DNA of 16,389 nucleotides from DATAEK01 sp036258055 (GTDB taxonomy: Bacteria; Acidobacteriota; Vicinamibacteria; Vicinamibacterales; 2-12-FULL-66-21): the NCBI GenBank assembly GCA_036258055.1, contig DATAEK010000408.1, forward strand, positions 1 through 16,389, read 5' to 3'. This document shows, in pieces, positions 7,819 through 15,900 of the stretch (position 1 is the stretch's first letter; every line of letters starts with the position of its first letter). Made by a program: the position numbers and the translations under genes. The notes beneath the pieces are model-generated. The model ran no database searches and had not been told where the DNA came from. It saw only the letters and a list, made by a program, of their open reading frames with translations.

Positions 7819-8883
7819 ATGCTCACTCGCACCCTGCTGGCCATCTCATTGGCCGCGTGTCTCTTACATCCGCTGGCTCCTTCTGATGTGCCCACTTCGT
7901 CACCGAGCCCCGTGTTGTGGGAACCGACAGAACCGTTCATGACCATGCAGACCACCGACAGACCCAAACGTCCCGGCGTGAAGGACCCGTCCGTGAGAAT
8001 TCCGATCGAGCGGCTGAAGCCCGATCACGTATACGACGTGCCCGGCACGCCGGATTGGATTGCAATCGACGAGCACGTCTGGGTATCGAACGAGCCGAAG
8101 CACACGGTGACCCGCATCGATCCAAAAACGAACACCATCGTGGCGACGATCGCCGTGGGCAAGGAGCCATGCTCGGGCCTGGCCGCGGGGTTCGGCAGCC
8201 TCTGGGTCCCCAACTGCGGTGACCCGAGCGTGTCGCGCGTCGACCTGAAGACCGGCGCGGTCGCCGCGACTCTGCCGCTGACGATTGGCGACAGCGAAGG
8301 GGGCCTGACGACCGGTGCAGGCAGCGTCTGGATGATGACCGACAAGAAGGGCACGCTGGCGCGTATCGATCCGGCGACCAACAAGGTCGTCGCCGAGGTC
8401 GCCGTCTCGCCGGGCTCGTTCACGGTCGCGTTTGGCGAGAACGCGGTGTGGGTCACGAGCACCGAGAAGAACCTCCTCACCCGCGTCAACGCGTTCACGA
8501 ATCTCGTGGAGGAGACGATCGCCGTCGGACCGAAACCGCGTTTTCTCGCCGTCGGCGAAGGATCGGTCTGGACGCTGAATCAGGGAGACGGCACCATCAC
8601 GCGCGTCGACGTCAAGACGAACAAGGTTGTGGCGACGATCGAAGCAGGCATTCCGGGCGGCGGCGGCGAGATCGCCGTAGGCGAGGGCTCAGTGTGGGCG
8701 ACGTCGTTCGAATTCCCGATCACCCGCATCGATCCCTCGACCAACACCGTCGTGCAACAGTTCTTCGGACCGGGCGGCGACGCGATCCGTGTCGGCCACG
8801 GCTCGGTGTGGCTGTCGAATCTGCGGCAGGGCAACGTGTGGCGGATCGATCCCAAGCGGATTGAAGCGACGGTGGGGAGGTAG
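7819..8883 (+). CDS. YncE/YVTN-type beta-propeller lipoprotein
   Basis: I place the start at the ATG at 7819 (354 residues) because it gives a proper lipoprotein signal: MLTRTLLAISLAAC with lipobox L11-A12-A13-C14. The open frame extends upstream to 7753, but those codons overlap the divergent PSD1 gene and spoil the signal. After a linker come about six repeats of roughly 43 residues built on GSVWV...ITRIDPxTNxVVATIxVG, the pattern of seven-bladed YVTN/YncE propellers and of the Vgb (streptogramin lyase) family. No Vgb catalytic residues could be assigned, so a binding or scaffolding role outside the inner membrane is the safer inference. Divergent placement beside the DUF1501/PSD1 pair suggests, without proving, a shared role. 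Confidence 0.88.
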   Translation: MLTRTLLAISLAACLLHPLAPSDVPTSSPSPVLWEPTEPFMTMQTTDRPKRPGVKDPSVRIPIERLKPDHVYDVPGTPDWIAIDEHVWVSNEPKHTVTRIDPKTNTIVATIAVGKEPCSGLAAGFGSLWVPNCGDPSVSRVDLKTGAVAATLPLTIGDSEGGLTTGAGSVWMMTDKKGTLARIDPATNKVVAEVAVSPGSFTVAFGENAVWVTSTEKNLLTRVNAFTNLVEETIAVGPKPRFLAVGEGSVWTLNQGDGTITRVDVKTNKVVATIEAGIPGGGGEIAVGEGSVWATSFEFPITRIDPSTNTVVQQFFGPGGDAIRVGHGSVWLSNLRQGNVWRIDPKRIEATVGR

Positions 8884-8900
8884 AGGGGTGCACCTGGCAC

Positions 8901-9018
8901 GTGCCTAAGGTGCCTAGGGTGCCTAAGGTGCCAGGGTGCCTAGGGTGCGTAGGTGCCAACGTACCTAGGTGCCACTCACGGCACCTTAGCACCTTAGGCA
9001 CCATAGGCACGCAGGCAC
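8901..9018. repeat. GTGCCTARG tandem repeats that invert mid-array; possible bidirectional terminator
   Basis: From 8901 to about 8968 the strand carries tandem 8-9 bp units: GTGCCTAAG, GTGCCTAGG, GTGCCTAAG, GTGCCAGG, GTGCCTAGG, GTGCGTAG, GTGCCAAC and GTACCTAG. From 8980 to 9018 it carries the inverse units (GGCACCTTA, GCACCTTAG, GCACCATAG, GCACGCAG, GCACC). The turning point is a perfect hairpin, AGGTGCC 8967-8973 with GGCACCT 8980-8986 and loop ACTCAC. The block fills the gap between two convergent genes ending at 8883 and 9030, so a transcript from either side would fold there. There is no T-tract, so classical Rho-independent termination is not indicated. Confidence 0.8.
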
Positions 9019-9029
9019 CATGAGAGTGC

Positions 9030-11093
9030 TCAGCCCCCCGGTAGCGCGAACGCGACGATCTTGGCGCCTGACGGCGCGCCGTTCTTGCCGCCGCCGCACA
9101 CGATCACGACGTATTCGCGTCCGTTGATCGAATAGACCGCCGGTGTCGCGTTTCCGGCAAACGGCAGCGTCGTCTCCCACACCAGCCGCCCGGTGAGCGC
9201 GTCGTAGGCGTGGAATTTCCGGTCGAAGTTGGTCGCGCCGATGAACACGAGCCCGCCAGCGGTGACGACCGGGCCGCCGTAGTTGTCGCTGCCGGTGTTC
9301 CTGAGGCCCTTGGCCGCGAGCGCAGGGAACTCGCCGAACGGGATCTTCCAGCGGATTGTGCCGGCGTTCAGATCGATCGCGCTGAGCGATCCCCACGGCG
9401 GCGTGATCGGCGGATAGCCGTCGGGATCGCGCCAGAGCGTCTCCCCGTCGCTGCGGTATTTGAGCCACGTCGGCTCTTTCATCAGGTTCGGATCGGTGCC
9501 TTTGTCTATGCCGGTGAGGAGAAAATCGACGAGATCATTGGTATTCTTTCCGCCGAGATCGGGGAAGCCGGGCATGCGACCGGTTCCGTGTCGGATCACG
9601 TCCGCGATTTGATCGCGCGTCTTCCGCTGGCCGATGTCGATGAGCCCGGGCGCGGCGGGCGTGCCGGTGCGATCGTCGCGATGGCAAGTCGCGCACTTCG
9701 ACTTGTAGAGTGACGTGTCGTTGTTCTCGATGAGTCGTGCGATCCACGGCATCTCGTTCGCATTCACGTACAGAAGCGCGGTCGCGGGATCGAAGGCCGC
9801 ACCGCCCCACTCGCCGCCGCCATCGACGCCGGGGAAGATGATCGTGCCTTCGAACGACGGCGGCGTGAACATCCCCGTTTTCAGCTTTCGGAACTCCGCG
9901 AGGACTGCGGCATGCGCTGCCGGTGTCCGGCGCGTCAACATCTGCTCGGTGAGGTTCTGGCGGATGAACGGTGGCGGCTTGACCGGATACGGTTGCGTGT
10001 CGGAGAGCTTCTCGCCGTCGATCGTCGAAGCCGGAACCTTCCGCTGCTCGATCGGAAACAGCGGCTCCCCGTTGCGCCGATCGAACACGTACACGAAGCC
10101 GTATTTCGTGATCTGGGCGACCGCGTCTACTTTGCGGCCCTCGCGCGTGACGGTCACCAGGCTCGGCGCCGCGGGGAAATCCATGTCCCAGACGTCGTGC
10201 CGCACACCCTGGAAATGCCAGACGTGTTTGCCGGTCCGCGCATCGAGGGCCAGCACGCAGTCAGAGTAGAGGTTGTCGCCGTGGCGGTTCGCGCCGTACC
10301 AGTCGAACGCCGGGGATCCGGTCGCGGCGAAGACCATGCCGAGCGACGGATCGACGGTCACACCGGCCCACGCATTGGCGCCGCCCGAGATCTTCCACGC
10401 ATCCGGCGGCCAGGTCTCGTAGCCGGACTCACCGGGATGGGGGATAGTGTGAAAGCTCCAGCGCAGCGCTCCGGTGTTGACGTCGAACGCACGGATGTCG
10501 CCGGGCGCGCCTGGCAGCGTTTCCGGAACCGTGCTGCCCATGATGAGCAGATCTTCGAAGATGGCGCCGGGCGTGCTCGCGGTGACGCTCAAGCCTGCCG
10601 CGGGGCGTCCCAACCCCTCACGCATATCGATCCGGCCGTCCTTGCCGAACGACGGAATGGGCCGGCCGTCCGCCGTTCCCAGCGCGTACAGCCAGTTGCG
10701 GTAGGACACGAAGACGCGATCCCGGTGGACGGTCACCCCGCGATGCCTGAAACGGGCTCCCGGAGCCGCGCCGCCGCTCGGATCGAACCGCCATTTTTCG
10801 ATGCCCGTGCGCGCGTCGATCGCGACGACCTTCAACGAGGGCGTCGTGACGTACAGCACGCCGCCGGCCACGACCGGGTTGCTCTGCATCTCGGAGCCGG
10901 TGAAGGCGTCGCCCGCGTCGTAGGTCCAGACCGGCTTCAGAGTGGCAACGTTGCGCCGGTTGATCTGGTCGAGCGGGGAGTAGCGGATGTTGTCGACGCC
11001 GCCGTGCTGTGGCCACTCGATGTCCTTGACCGCGGCAGGCTGGGCTGCCAGCGATGCCAGCAGCAGCACGACAGTCGATCGCATCACACGCAC
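9030..11093 (-). CDS. PQQ-dependent dehydrogenase with inserted cytochrome c domain
   Basis: Residue numbers count from the ATG at 11084 (684 residues). I prefer the in-frame GTG three codons upstream (11093), which lies 5 bases from an AGGAG site; that site is 14 bases from the ATG. A signal peptide (RSTVVLLLASLAAQPAA) leads to the quinoprotein start WPQHGGVDNIRYSPLDQINRRNV. Propeller blades with DxxTGxxxW motifs follow (DARTGIEKW, DVNTGALRW, DARTGKHVW). Between blades is a haem c domain: CATCH at 464-468 and likely axial Met 504 (GRMPGF). The C-terminus (GGPVVTAGGLVFIGATNFD...GNATPAVYS) is like membrane glucose dehydrogenase-type quinoproteins. It would oxidise a sugar or alcohol in the periplasm, passing electrons from PQQ to the haem. 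The substrate is unknown, and no PQQ synthesis genes are in the window. Confidence 0.9.
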   Translation of the reverse strand: MRVMRSTVVLLLASLAAQPAAVKDIEWPQHGGVDNIRYSPLDQINRRNVATLKPVWTYDAGDAFTGSEMQSNPVVAGGVLYVTTPSLKVVAIDARTGIEKWRFDPSGGAAPGARFRHRGVTVHRDRVFVSYRNWLYALGTADGRPIPSFGKDGRIDMREGLGRPAAGLSVTASTPGAIFEDLLIMGSTVPETLPGAPGDIRAFDVNTGALRWSFHTIPHPGESGYETWPPDAWKISGGANAWAGVTVDPSLGMVFAATGSPAFDWYGANRHGDNLYSDCVLALDARTGKHVWHFQGVRHDVWDMDFPAAPSLVTVTREGRKVDAVAQITKYGFVYVFDRRNGEPLFPIEQRKVPASTIDGEKLSDTQPYPVKPPPFIRQNLTEQMLTRRTPAAHAAVLAEFRKLKTGMFTPPSFEGTIIFPGVDGGGEWGGAAFDPATALLYVNANEMPWIARLIENNDTSLYKSKCATCHRDDRTGTPAAPGLIDIGQRKTRDQIADVIRHGTGRMPGFPDLGGKNTNDLVDFLLTGIDKGTDPNLMKEPTWLKYRSDGETLWRDPDGYPPITPPWGSLSAIDLNAGTIRWKIPFGEFPALAAKGLRNTGSDNYGGPVVTAGGLVFIGATNFDRKFHAYDALTGRLVWETTLPFAGNATPAVYSINGREYVVIVCGGGKNGAPSGAKIVAFALPGG

Positions 11094-11098
11094 GGCAG

Positions 11099-11103
11099 CT
11101 CCT
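11099..11103 (-). promoter_or_regulatory. Ribosome binding site that favours a GTG start for the dehydrogenase
   Basis: AGGAG on the minus strand overlaps the TAG stop of the upstream hydrolase (TAGGAG) and is 5 bases from the GTG at 11093. The overlap of stop codon and ribosome binding site suggests translational coupling of the two genes. Confidence 0.65.
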
Positions 11104-12529
11104 ATTCGACTCTCTGCGCCCGCTGGTCGCGCCCGTTCTGATGCAGGACGAGCGCCACGACCTTGCCGCTGGCATCCTTGACGAACGTAATCTGGGCGTC
11201 GACGACGCTCAGGAAGAATTGCGTGTCGGATTCGGGGAAGACCTGGATCTTCTGCTGGCCGGTGGCCTGCATCATGAGCCGGTTCCCTTCGCGTGTAACC
11301 GTCAGGATGAACGCCGGCGCGATCGCGTATCGGCCGACGTAGGCGTCGTAGATGGCCGGATCGACCGTCGCAATTTTGTGCTCGACCGGCAGGGTGTACG
11401 CGTCGCCGAAAAGAATCGCCAGCAGATCGTGAGCGATACGGTTCGCCGGCGCGGTCTGGAAATTCGAGAGCACGATCGACGTCACGTGCTCGTCGGGCAC
11501 CCTGACGATCATCGTCGAGAAGCCGTTGATGCCGCCGCCGTGCTCGATCAGGGTGCGTCCGAACGTCGCCGGCGAGGCCGGCCGGATGGACCAGCCGTAG
11601 GCGTAGCCGTCCTTGAATGGCGTAAACATTGCCGTACGAGCTGCGGCCGGCAGGAGTCGATCCGTGTAGAGCGCCTGGTCCCAGATCAGAAGATCCTGGA
11701 CCGTCGAGTAGAGCGCGCCCGCCGCGTAGGGCTGCACCATATCGAGGTACGGCGCGTTGATCGTCGTTGCCCCGTTGCGTCCGTAGCCGCTGGCGCGCCG
11801 CGGGAGAATCGTCGCGTGGTGATCGTACCCTGTGTCCTTCATGCCGAGCGGATCGAGGATGTCGCGCTTCAGCGCGTCCTCGTACGTCTTGCCCGACGTC
11901 TTCTCGACGATCTGCCCCAGCAGGAAGTAGCCAGAGTTGTCGTACTTGAAGCGCGATCCTGGCTCGAACTCGAGCGGCAACCCTCGGAATCCGGCCACCA
12001 TGTCCTCGGTCGTCTTCGGCACCATCATCGCCTTCAGATAGTCCGGAGAGTCGGTGTAGCTCGGGATGCCGGACGTGTGCGTCAGCAGATGATGGATCGT
12101 GATCGGCTTCCACGCGTCGGGGCAGGGCGAGAGATGAGTGCAGATCGGATCCTGCACCGTCAACTTGCCCTGCTCCTGGAGGCGCATGATCAGCATCGAC
12201 GTGAACTGTTTCGTGATCGAACCGAGGCGGAACTTCGTGTCCGGGCTGTTGGCGATCTGCCATTCGGCGTTCGCGAAGCCGTAGCCCTTGCTGACGAGCG
12301 GTGTGCCGTTGCGCGCGACGAGGATCGTGCCGCTGAAGGCGCTGGCGCGCATCTGCGCCTGCATGTAGTCGTCGATCTTGGCGTTCACCGCCGGATCGAG
12401 CGCAGCATTCGACGCGGGTCGCGTCGCCGTCTGCTGCGCCCGAACTCGCGCGAGACTCGCTGTGCCGACCGTCAGTGCCAGACAGAGGCCGCCGATCGCG
12501 AGACGCGACATGGGAGGCATGGCGTGCAT
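11102..12529 (-). CDS. Beta-lactamase-fold serine hydrolase (class C/PBP-like) with DUF3471-like tail
   Basis: I choose the ATG at 12529 (475 residues). ATGs at 12520 and 12511 are alternatives, and none has a clear Shine-Dalgarno. A signal peptide (MSRLAIGGLCLALTVGTASLARVRAQ) points to the periplasm. The catalytic domain (PF00144 type) shows all three motifs: nucleophile S104 and K107 in SITK, Y196-D-N198 in the Y-x-N position, and H330-G-G332 in place of K-T-G. Supporting blocks are HHLLTHTSGIPSY, FKYDNSGYFLLGQIVEK and the genome-typical HGGGINGF. Residues about 388-475 form a small beta-rich C-terminal domain like DUF3471. HGG rather than KTG is common in esterase- and DD-peptidase-like members, so beta-lactam resistance should not be assumed. 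It is probably co-transcribed with the dehydrogenase, which begins 8 bp after its stop. Confidence 0.92.
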   Translation of the reverse strand: MHAMPPMSRLAIGGLCLALTVGTASLARVRAQQTATRPASNAALDPAVNAKIDDYMQAQMRASAFSGTILVARNGTPLVSKGYGFANAEWQIANSPDTKFRLGSITKQFTSMLIMRLQEQGKLTVQDPICTHLSPCPDAWKPITIHHLLTHTSGIPSYTDSPDYLKAMMVPKTTEDMVAGFRGLPLEFEPGSRFKYDNSGYFLLGQIVEKTSGKTYEDALKRDILDPLGMKDTGYDHHATILPRRASGYGRNGATTINAPYLDMVQPYAAGALYSTVQDLLIWDQALYTDRLLPAAARTAMFTPFKDGYAYGWSIRPASPATFGRTLIEHGGGINGFSTMIVRVPDEHVTSIVLSNFQTAPANRIAHDLLAILFGDAYTLPVEHKIATVDPAIYDAYVGRYAIAPAFILTVTREGNRLMMQATGQQKIQVFPESDTQFFLSVVDAQITFVKDASGKVVALVLHQNGRDQRAQRVE

Positions 12530-12567
12530 GGTAACAAAGCTGCGGTGGGGTGATCTGGGCAATCATT

Positions 12568-12602
12568 CCCGCTGCCCGCTGCCCGCTGCCCGCTGCCCGC
12601 TG
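12568..12602. repeat. Perfect heptamer tandem array (CCCGCTG x5)
   Basis: Five identical 7-bp units, CCCGCTG, run without a mismatch. The opposite strand reads CAGCGGG, one base from the AGCGGAC unit at 12813. Perfect copies suggest recent expansion by slippage, unlike the three decayed arrays. It lies in the gap upstream of the hydrolase gene and so could sit in its leader or promoter. Confidence 0.85.
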
Positions 12603-12656
12603 CCGGCGAACCATCGGACATCGGACGGTGCGGAGATGCCGTGCGATCCCGTTACA

Positions 12657-12809
12657 CTAGAAGTGGCTTCAAAACCTCTCGCGGGTGGCCGTAAACGGGG
12701 CGCCCCGCCGGGCGCGCAAGACCACACGCGTGACAAGCGCTCTTGGTCGAGCACCCGGTGGGGCTGTTTACGGACAGGACCCGCCTTCAGGTTTTGAAAC
12801 CAGTTCTAT
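12657..12809. repeat. Rod-like inverted-repeat element, candidate miniature mobile element or structured RNA
   Basis: The outer arms (12657-12677 and 12789-12809, 21 bp each) match at 18 of 21 positions as inverted copies, ending in TTCAAAACCT / AGGTTTTGAA. Further stems stack inward in order: GCGGGT 12681-12686 with ACCCGC 12779-12784, CCGTAAAC 12689-12696 with GTTTACGG 12766-12773, the 11-bp GCCCCGCCGGG 12702-12712 with CCCGGTGGGGC 12754-12764 (one G-T pair), and GACCA 12720-12724 with TGGTC 12744-12748. Internal loops are only a few bases, so the whole 153 bp can fold as one rod. The G-T pair would be a tolerated G-U pair in RNA. A TACACT -10-like hexamer lies at its left edge. No coding frame is credible here. 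Confidence 0.7.
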
Positions 12810-12812
12810 AGC

Positions 12813-12847
12813 AGCGGACAGCAGACAGCCGAGAGCGGACCGCGACT
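12813..12847. repeat. Degenerate heptamer tandem array (AGCGGAC type)
   Basis: Units in 7-bp register are AGCGGAC, AGCAGAC, AGCCGAG, AGCGGAC and CGCGACT. It starts 4 bases after the rod-like element and is inverted relative to the array at 12568, so the two arrays bracket the palindrome and could pair with each other. It ends 57 bp before the helicase start codon. The remaining gap to 12904 shows nothing recognisable. Confidence 0.7.
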
Positions 12848-12904
12848 GTCGCACGCGACGTCCATCGAACGCCAGCGCGGCGCAATCCACTTCGCCGAGA
12901 CCCA

Positions 12905-15900
12905 ATGTTCGTTCGCGCCATCACTCCGTCGGTACCGTCCAGCACCCGTCACAAAGGACTCGCGTACTTCGCGGCGGGCGCCGTGACATCGATCGACGGA
13001 AGCGGCTGGGTCGTCCACGCCACGGTCCGTGGAAACCAGACCTATCGCGTCAACGTGACGCGGCACGACGATCGCTTCACCGCGTCGTGTACCTGTCCGT
13101 ACTTCGTCGACCGCGAGGAAATCTGCAAGCACATCTGGGCAGTGATGCTTGCCGCCGAACGCCGCGAACTGTTGGGCGGTGACGGCCTCCCGCTGCCGGC
13201 GTCCTTTGCGCTCAACGCCGATGCCGACGCGATCGACCCTGCACCGGATGCGCCCGCGCAGGGGTCGCGTTCCGATCGCACCCAGCCACGGCCGCCCGCA
13301 ACTCCGTGGGGACGTCTGCTGACCGCCGTGCAGCAATCGCTGGCCGCGAGCGAGCGCGCGACACCCCAGCCGCGTTTCACGAACGGTGAAATCCTGTACG
13401 CCGTCAGCAGCGCCGCCGAGACGGCGCCCGACACGGTTGGGTTGACGGTTCAGTTCCGGCAGCGCAAGAAGAACGGCGAATGGGGCAAGCCGCGTCCAGT
13501 CACGCTCTCCGCCCGTGAAATCGACCAGCTCCCGAACCGGGACGATCGGGAGATTCTGTCGCTGCTCATGGGCGCCGCCGATCACTGGGGCTATCAAGGT
13601 CAGGGTTACGACTTCACCTACCAGGTCCGGACGGCCTATCGATTGTCCGGCCTCATGACAGCTCGTGTGCTGCCGCTTGCGGTCCGTACCGGCCGCGCGT
13701 ATCTCGCCGGGAGCGCACCTGACACCCTCGCGCCCATCGTCTGGGACGATGGCGGTCCGTGGCGGTTCGAGCTGGCTGTGACGCGTGCGGCGAAGGATCA
13801 GTCGGTGACCATCGACGCTGCGCTGGTCCGTGACGGCGAACGGCGTGCGCTTGCCGACGTGCAGCTGCTCGGCGCCGGCTGCGCGATCGCCGGATCGACC
13901 GTGATGACGCTCGACGCGGCGGTCAGCACGGTCTGGCTCGAGCACCTTCGCCGCAGTGGACCCGTGACCGTGCCCGGCGATGCCGCCGAGTCGCTCGTCG
14001 AGGCGCTCGCGCGCTCGGGCGTCGAACCGTCAGCCCTCCCTGACGATCTGCGGTTCCAGATTGTCGACGGATCGCCGCAGCCTCGTGTGAGCGTCGCGCG
14101 CCGCACCGGCGGCGCCGGCTACTACAACCGGGATGACCTCGACGCCGTCGCGGACTTCGACTACTCCGGGACGCTCGTCGGAATGGAGCCCGGGCTCACC
14201 ATTTACGACGCGTCGCGCCGGCGGCTCGTCCGCCGCGACCGCTCCGCCGAACAGCGCGCCGTCGAGCGGCTGCACGAGCTCGGATTCCGTCAGGCCTGGA
14301 ACTACGCCTTGTCACGCCACGATCTCGCGGTCGGCGTCGAGCAGTTTCCGCGCGCCGTCCGCACGCTCGTCAACGAAGGCTGGCGCGTCGAGGCGGAAGG
14401 CCGGGTGTTTAGGGCCGCCCATGGCATTCAGGTCCGGGTGCAGTCCGGGATCGACTGGTTCGAGTTGCACGGCCGTGTGGACTTCGGCGAGGGCCTCAGC
14501 GCCGCGCTGCCGGAATTGCTGGCTGCGATCCGCCGCGGTGACGCTACGGTGACGCTCGACGACGGCACGAAAGGGATGCTGCCTGAGGAGTGGTTGCGGC
14601 GCTACGCCGGCATCGCCAGGTTCGGCGAGATGGATGGCGATCACGTGCGCTTTGGCGCGTCGCAGGCGGCGCTCCTCGATGCGCTGATCGCGGCGCAGCC
14701 GGCAATTACCGTCGATGCCGCGTTCGATCGCGCCCGCCGCGCGCTCCGTACGTTCGACGGCGTCCTGCCGCTCGATCCGCCTCCGTCGTTCACCGGTGCG
14801 CTTCGCGAATACCAGCGCGAGGCGCTCGGCTGGTTCGAGTTTCTCCGGCGCTTCGGTTTCGGCGGCTGCCTTGCCGACGACATGGGCCTCGGGAAGACGG
14901 TCATGGTCGTCGCGCTGCTGGAGGGCCGCCGGACCGGCGAGCACCCCGATGACCGGCGGCCGTCGCTCGCGGTCGTGCCGCGCTCGCTCGTGTTCAACTG
15001 GACCGACGAGGCGAAGCGGTTCGCACCCGGGCTGCGCCTCCTGGACTACACCGGTGCCGCACGCGCACAAGAGAACCTCGACGACTACGATCTCGTCCTC
15101 ACGACCTACGGCACGCTGAGGCGGGACGCTCCGCTTCTCAAGGACGTCCAGTTCGACTACGTGATCCTCGACGAGGCGCAAGCGATCAAGAACGCCGCGA
15201 CCGCTTCGTCGAAGGCGGTTCGCCTGCTGCGGGCCCGACATCGGCTGGCGCTGAGCGGCACGCCGATCGAGAACCATGTCGGCGAGCTCTGGAGCCTGTT
15301 CGAGTTCCTCAATCCCGGCTTCCTCGGATCCGCCGCGAGCTTCGAGTCGCTCGCGACGGGCCGCTCGCGCGCGGATCGATCGGATCTCGCCACTCTCGCG
15401 AAAGCCGTACGTCCGTTCATCCTGCGGCGAACCAAGGAACAGGTGGCGCCCGAACTGCCCGCGCGCAGCGAGCAGACGATCCAGTGCGCGCTCGAAGGAG
15501 GGCAGCGCCGCCTGTACGAGCAGTTGCGCGGCCATTACCGGGCAACGCTCCTCAAGCGCGTCGCCCGCAACGGCATGGGGCGATCGAAGCTCCAAGTCCT
15601 CGAGGCGCTGCTGCGGCTACGTCAAGCAGCGTGTCATCCCGGGCTCGTGGACGAGCAGCGGGCCGCGGAGCCGTCGGCCAAGTTCGACGTGCTGATGCCG
15701 CACCTCATGGAGGTCGTCGAGGAGGGTCACAAGGCGCTCGTGTTCTCACAGTTCACGAGCCTGCTGGCCCTGCTCCGTCCCCGGCTGGATGGCGAGGGAA
15801 TCGCCTTCGAATACCTCGATGGGCAAACGCAGGATCGCGCCTCGCGGGTCGAGCGGTTCCAGACCGATCCCAACTGTCAGGTATTTCTGATCAGCCTCAA

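Noticed and set aside
8901..9018. CRISPR array
   Set aside because: Units are 8-9 bp with no spacers and no cas genes nearby.
11102..12529. Antibiotic-resistance beta-lactamase
   Set aside because: The H-G-G motif and DUF3471-like tail fit the broad esterase/DD-peptidase-like family, and there is no resistance context.
12530..12562. TTG at 12562 as start of the serine hydrolase
   Set aside because: No ribosome binding site is present and the added residues precede an otherwise normal signal peptide; ATG at 12529 is simpler.
9030..12614. A single 1194-residue fusion read through on the minus strand
   Set aside because: The frame is open, but its upstream half overlaps the serine hydrolase gene in another frame and reads as arginine-rich nonsense. 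Quinoprotein sequence starts only at about 11093.
12657..12809. 6S RNA
   Set aside because: Length is near, but the large central internal loop that defines 6S RNA is absent and no conserved 6S blocks were recognised.
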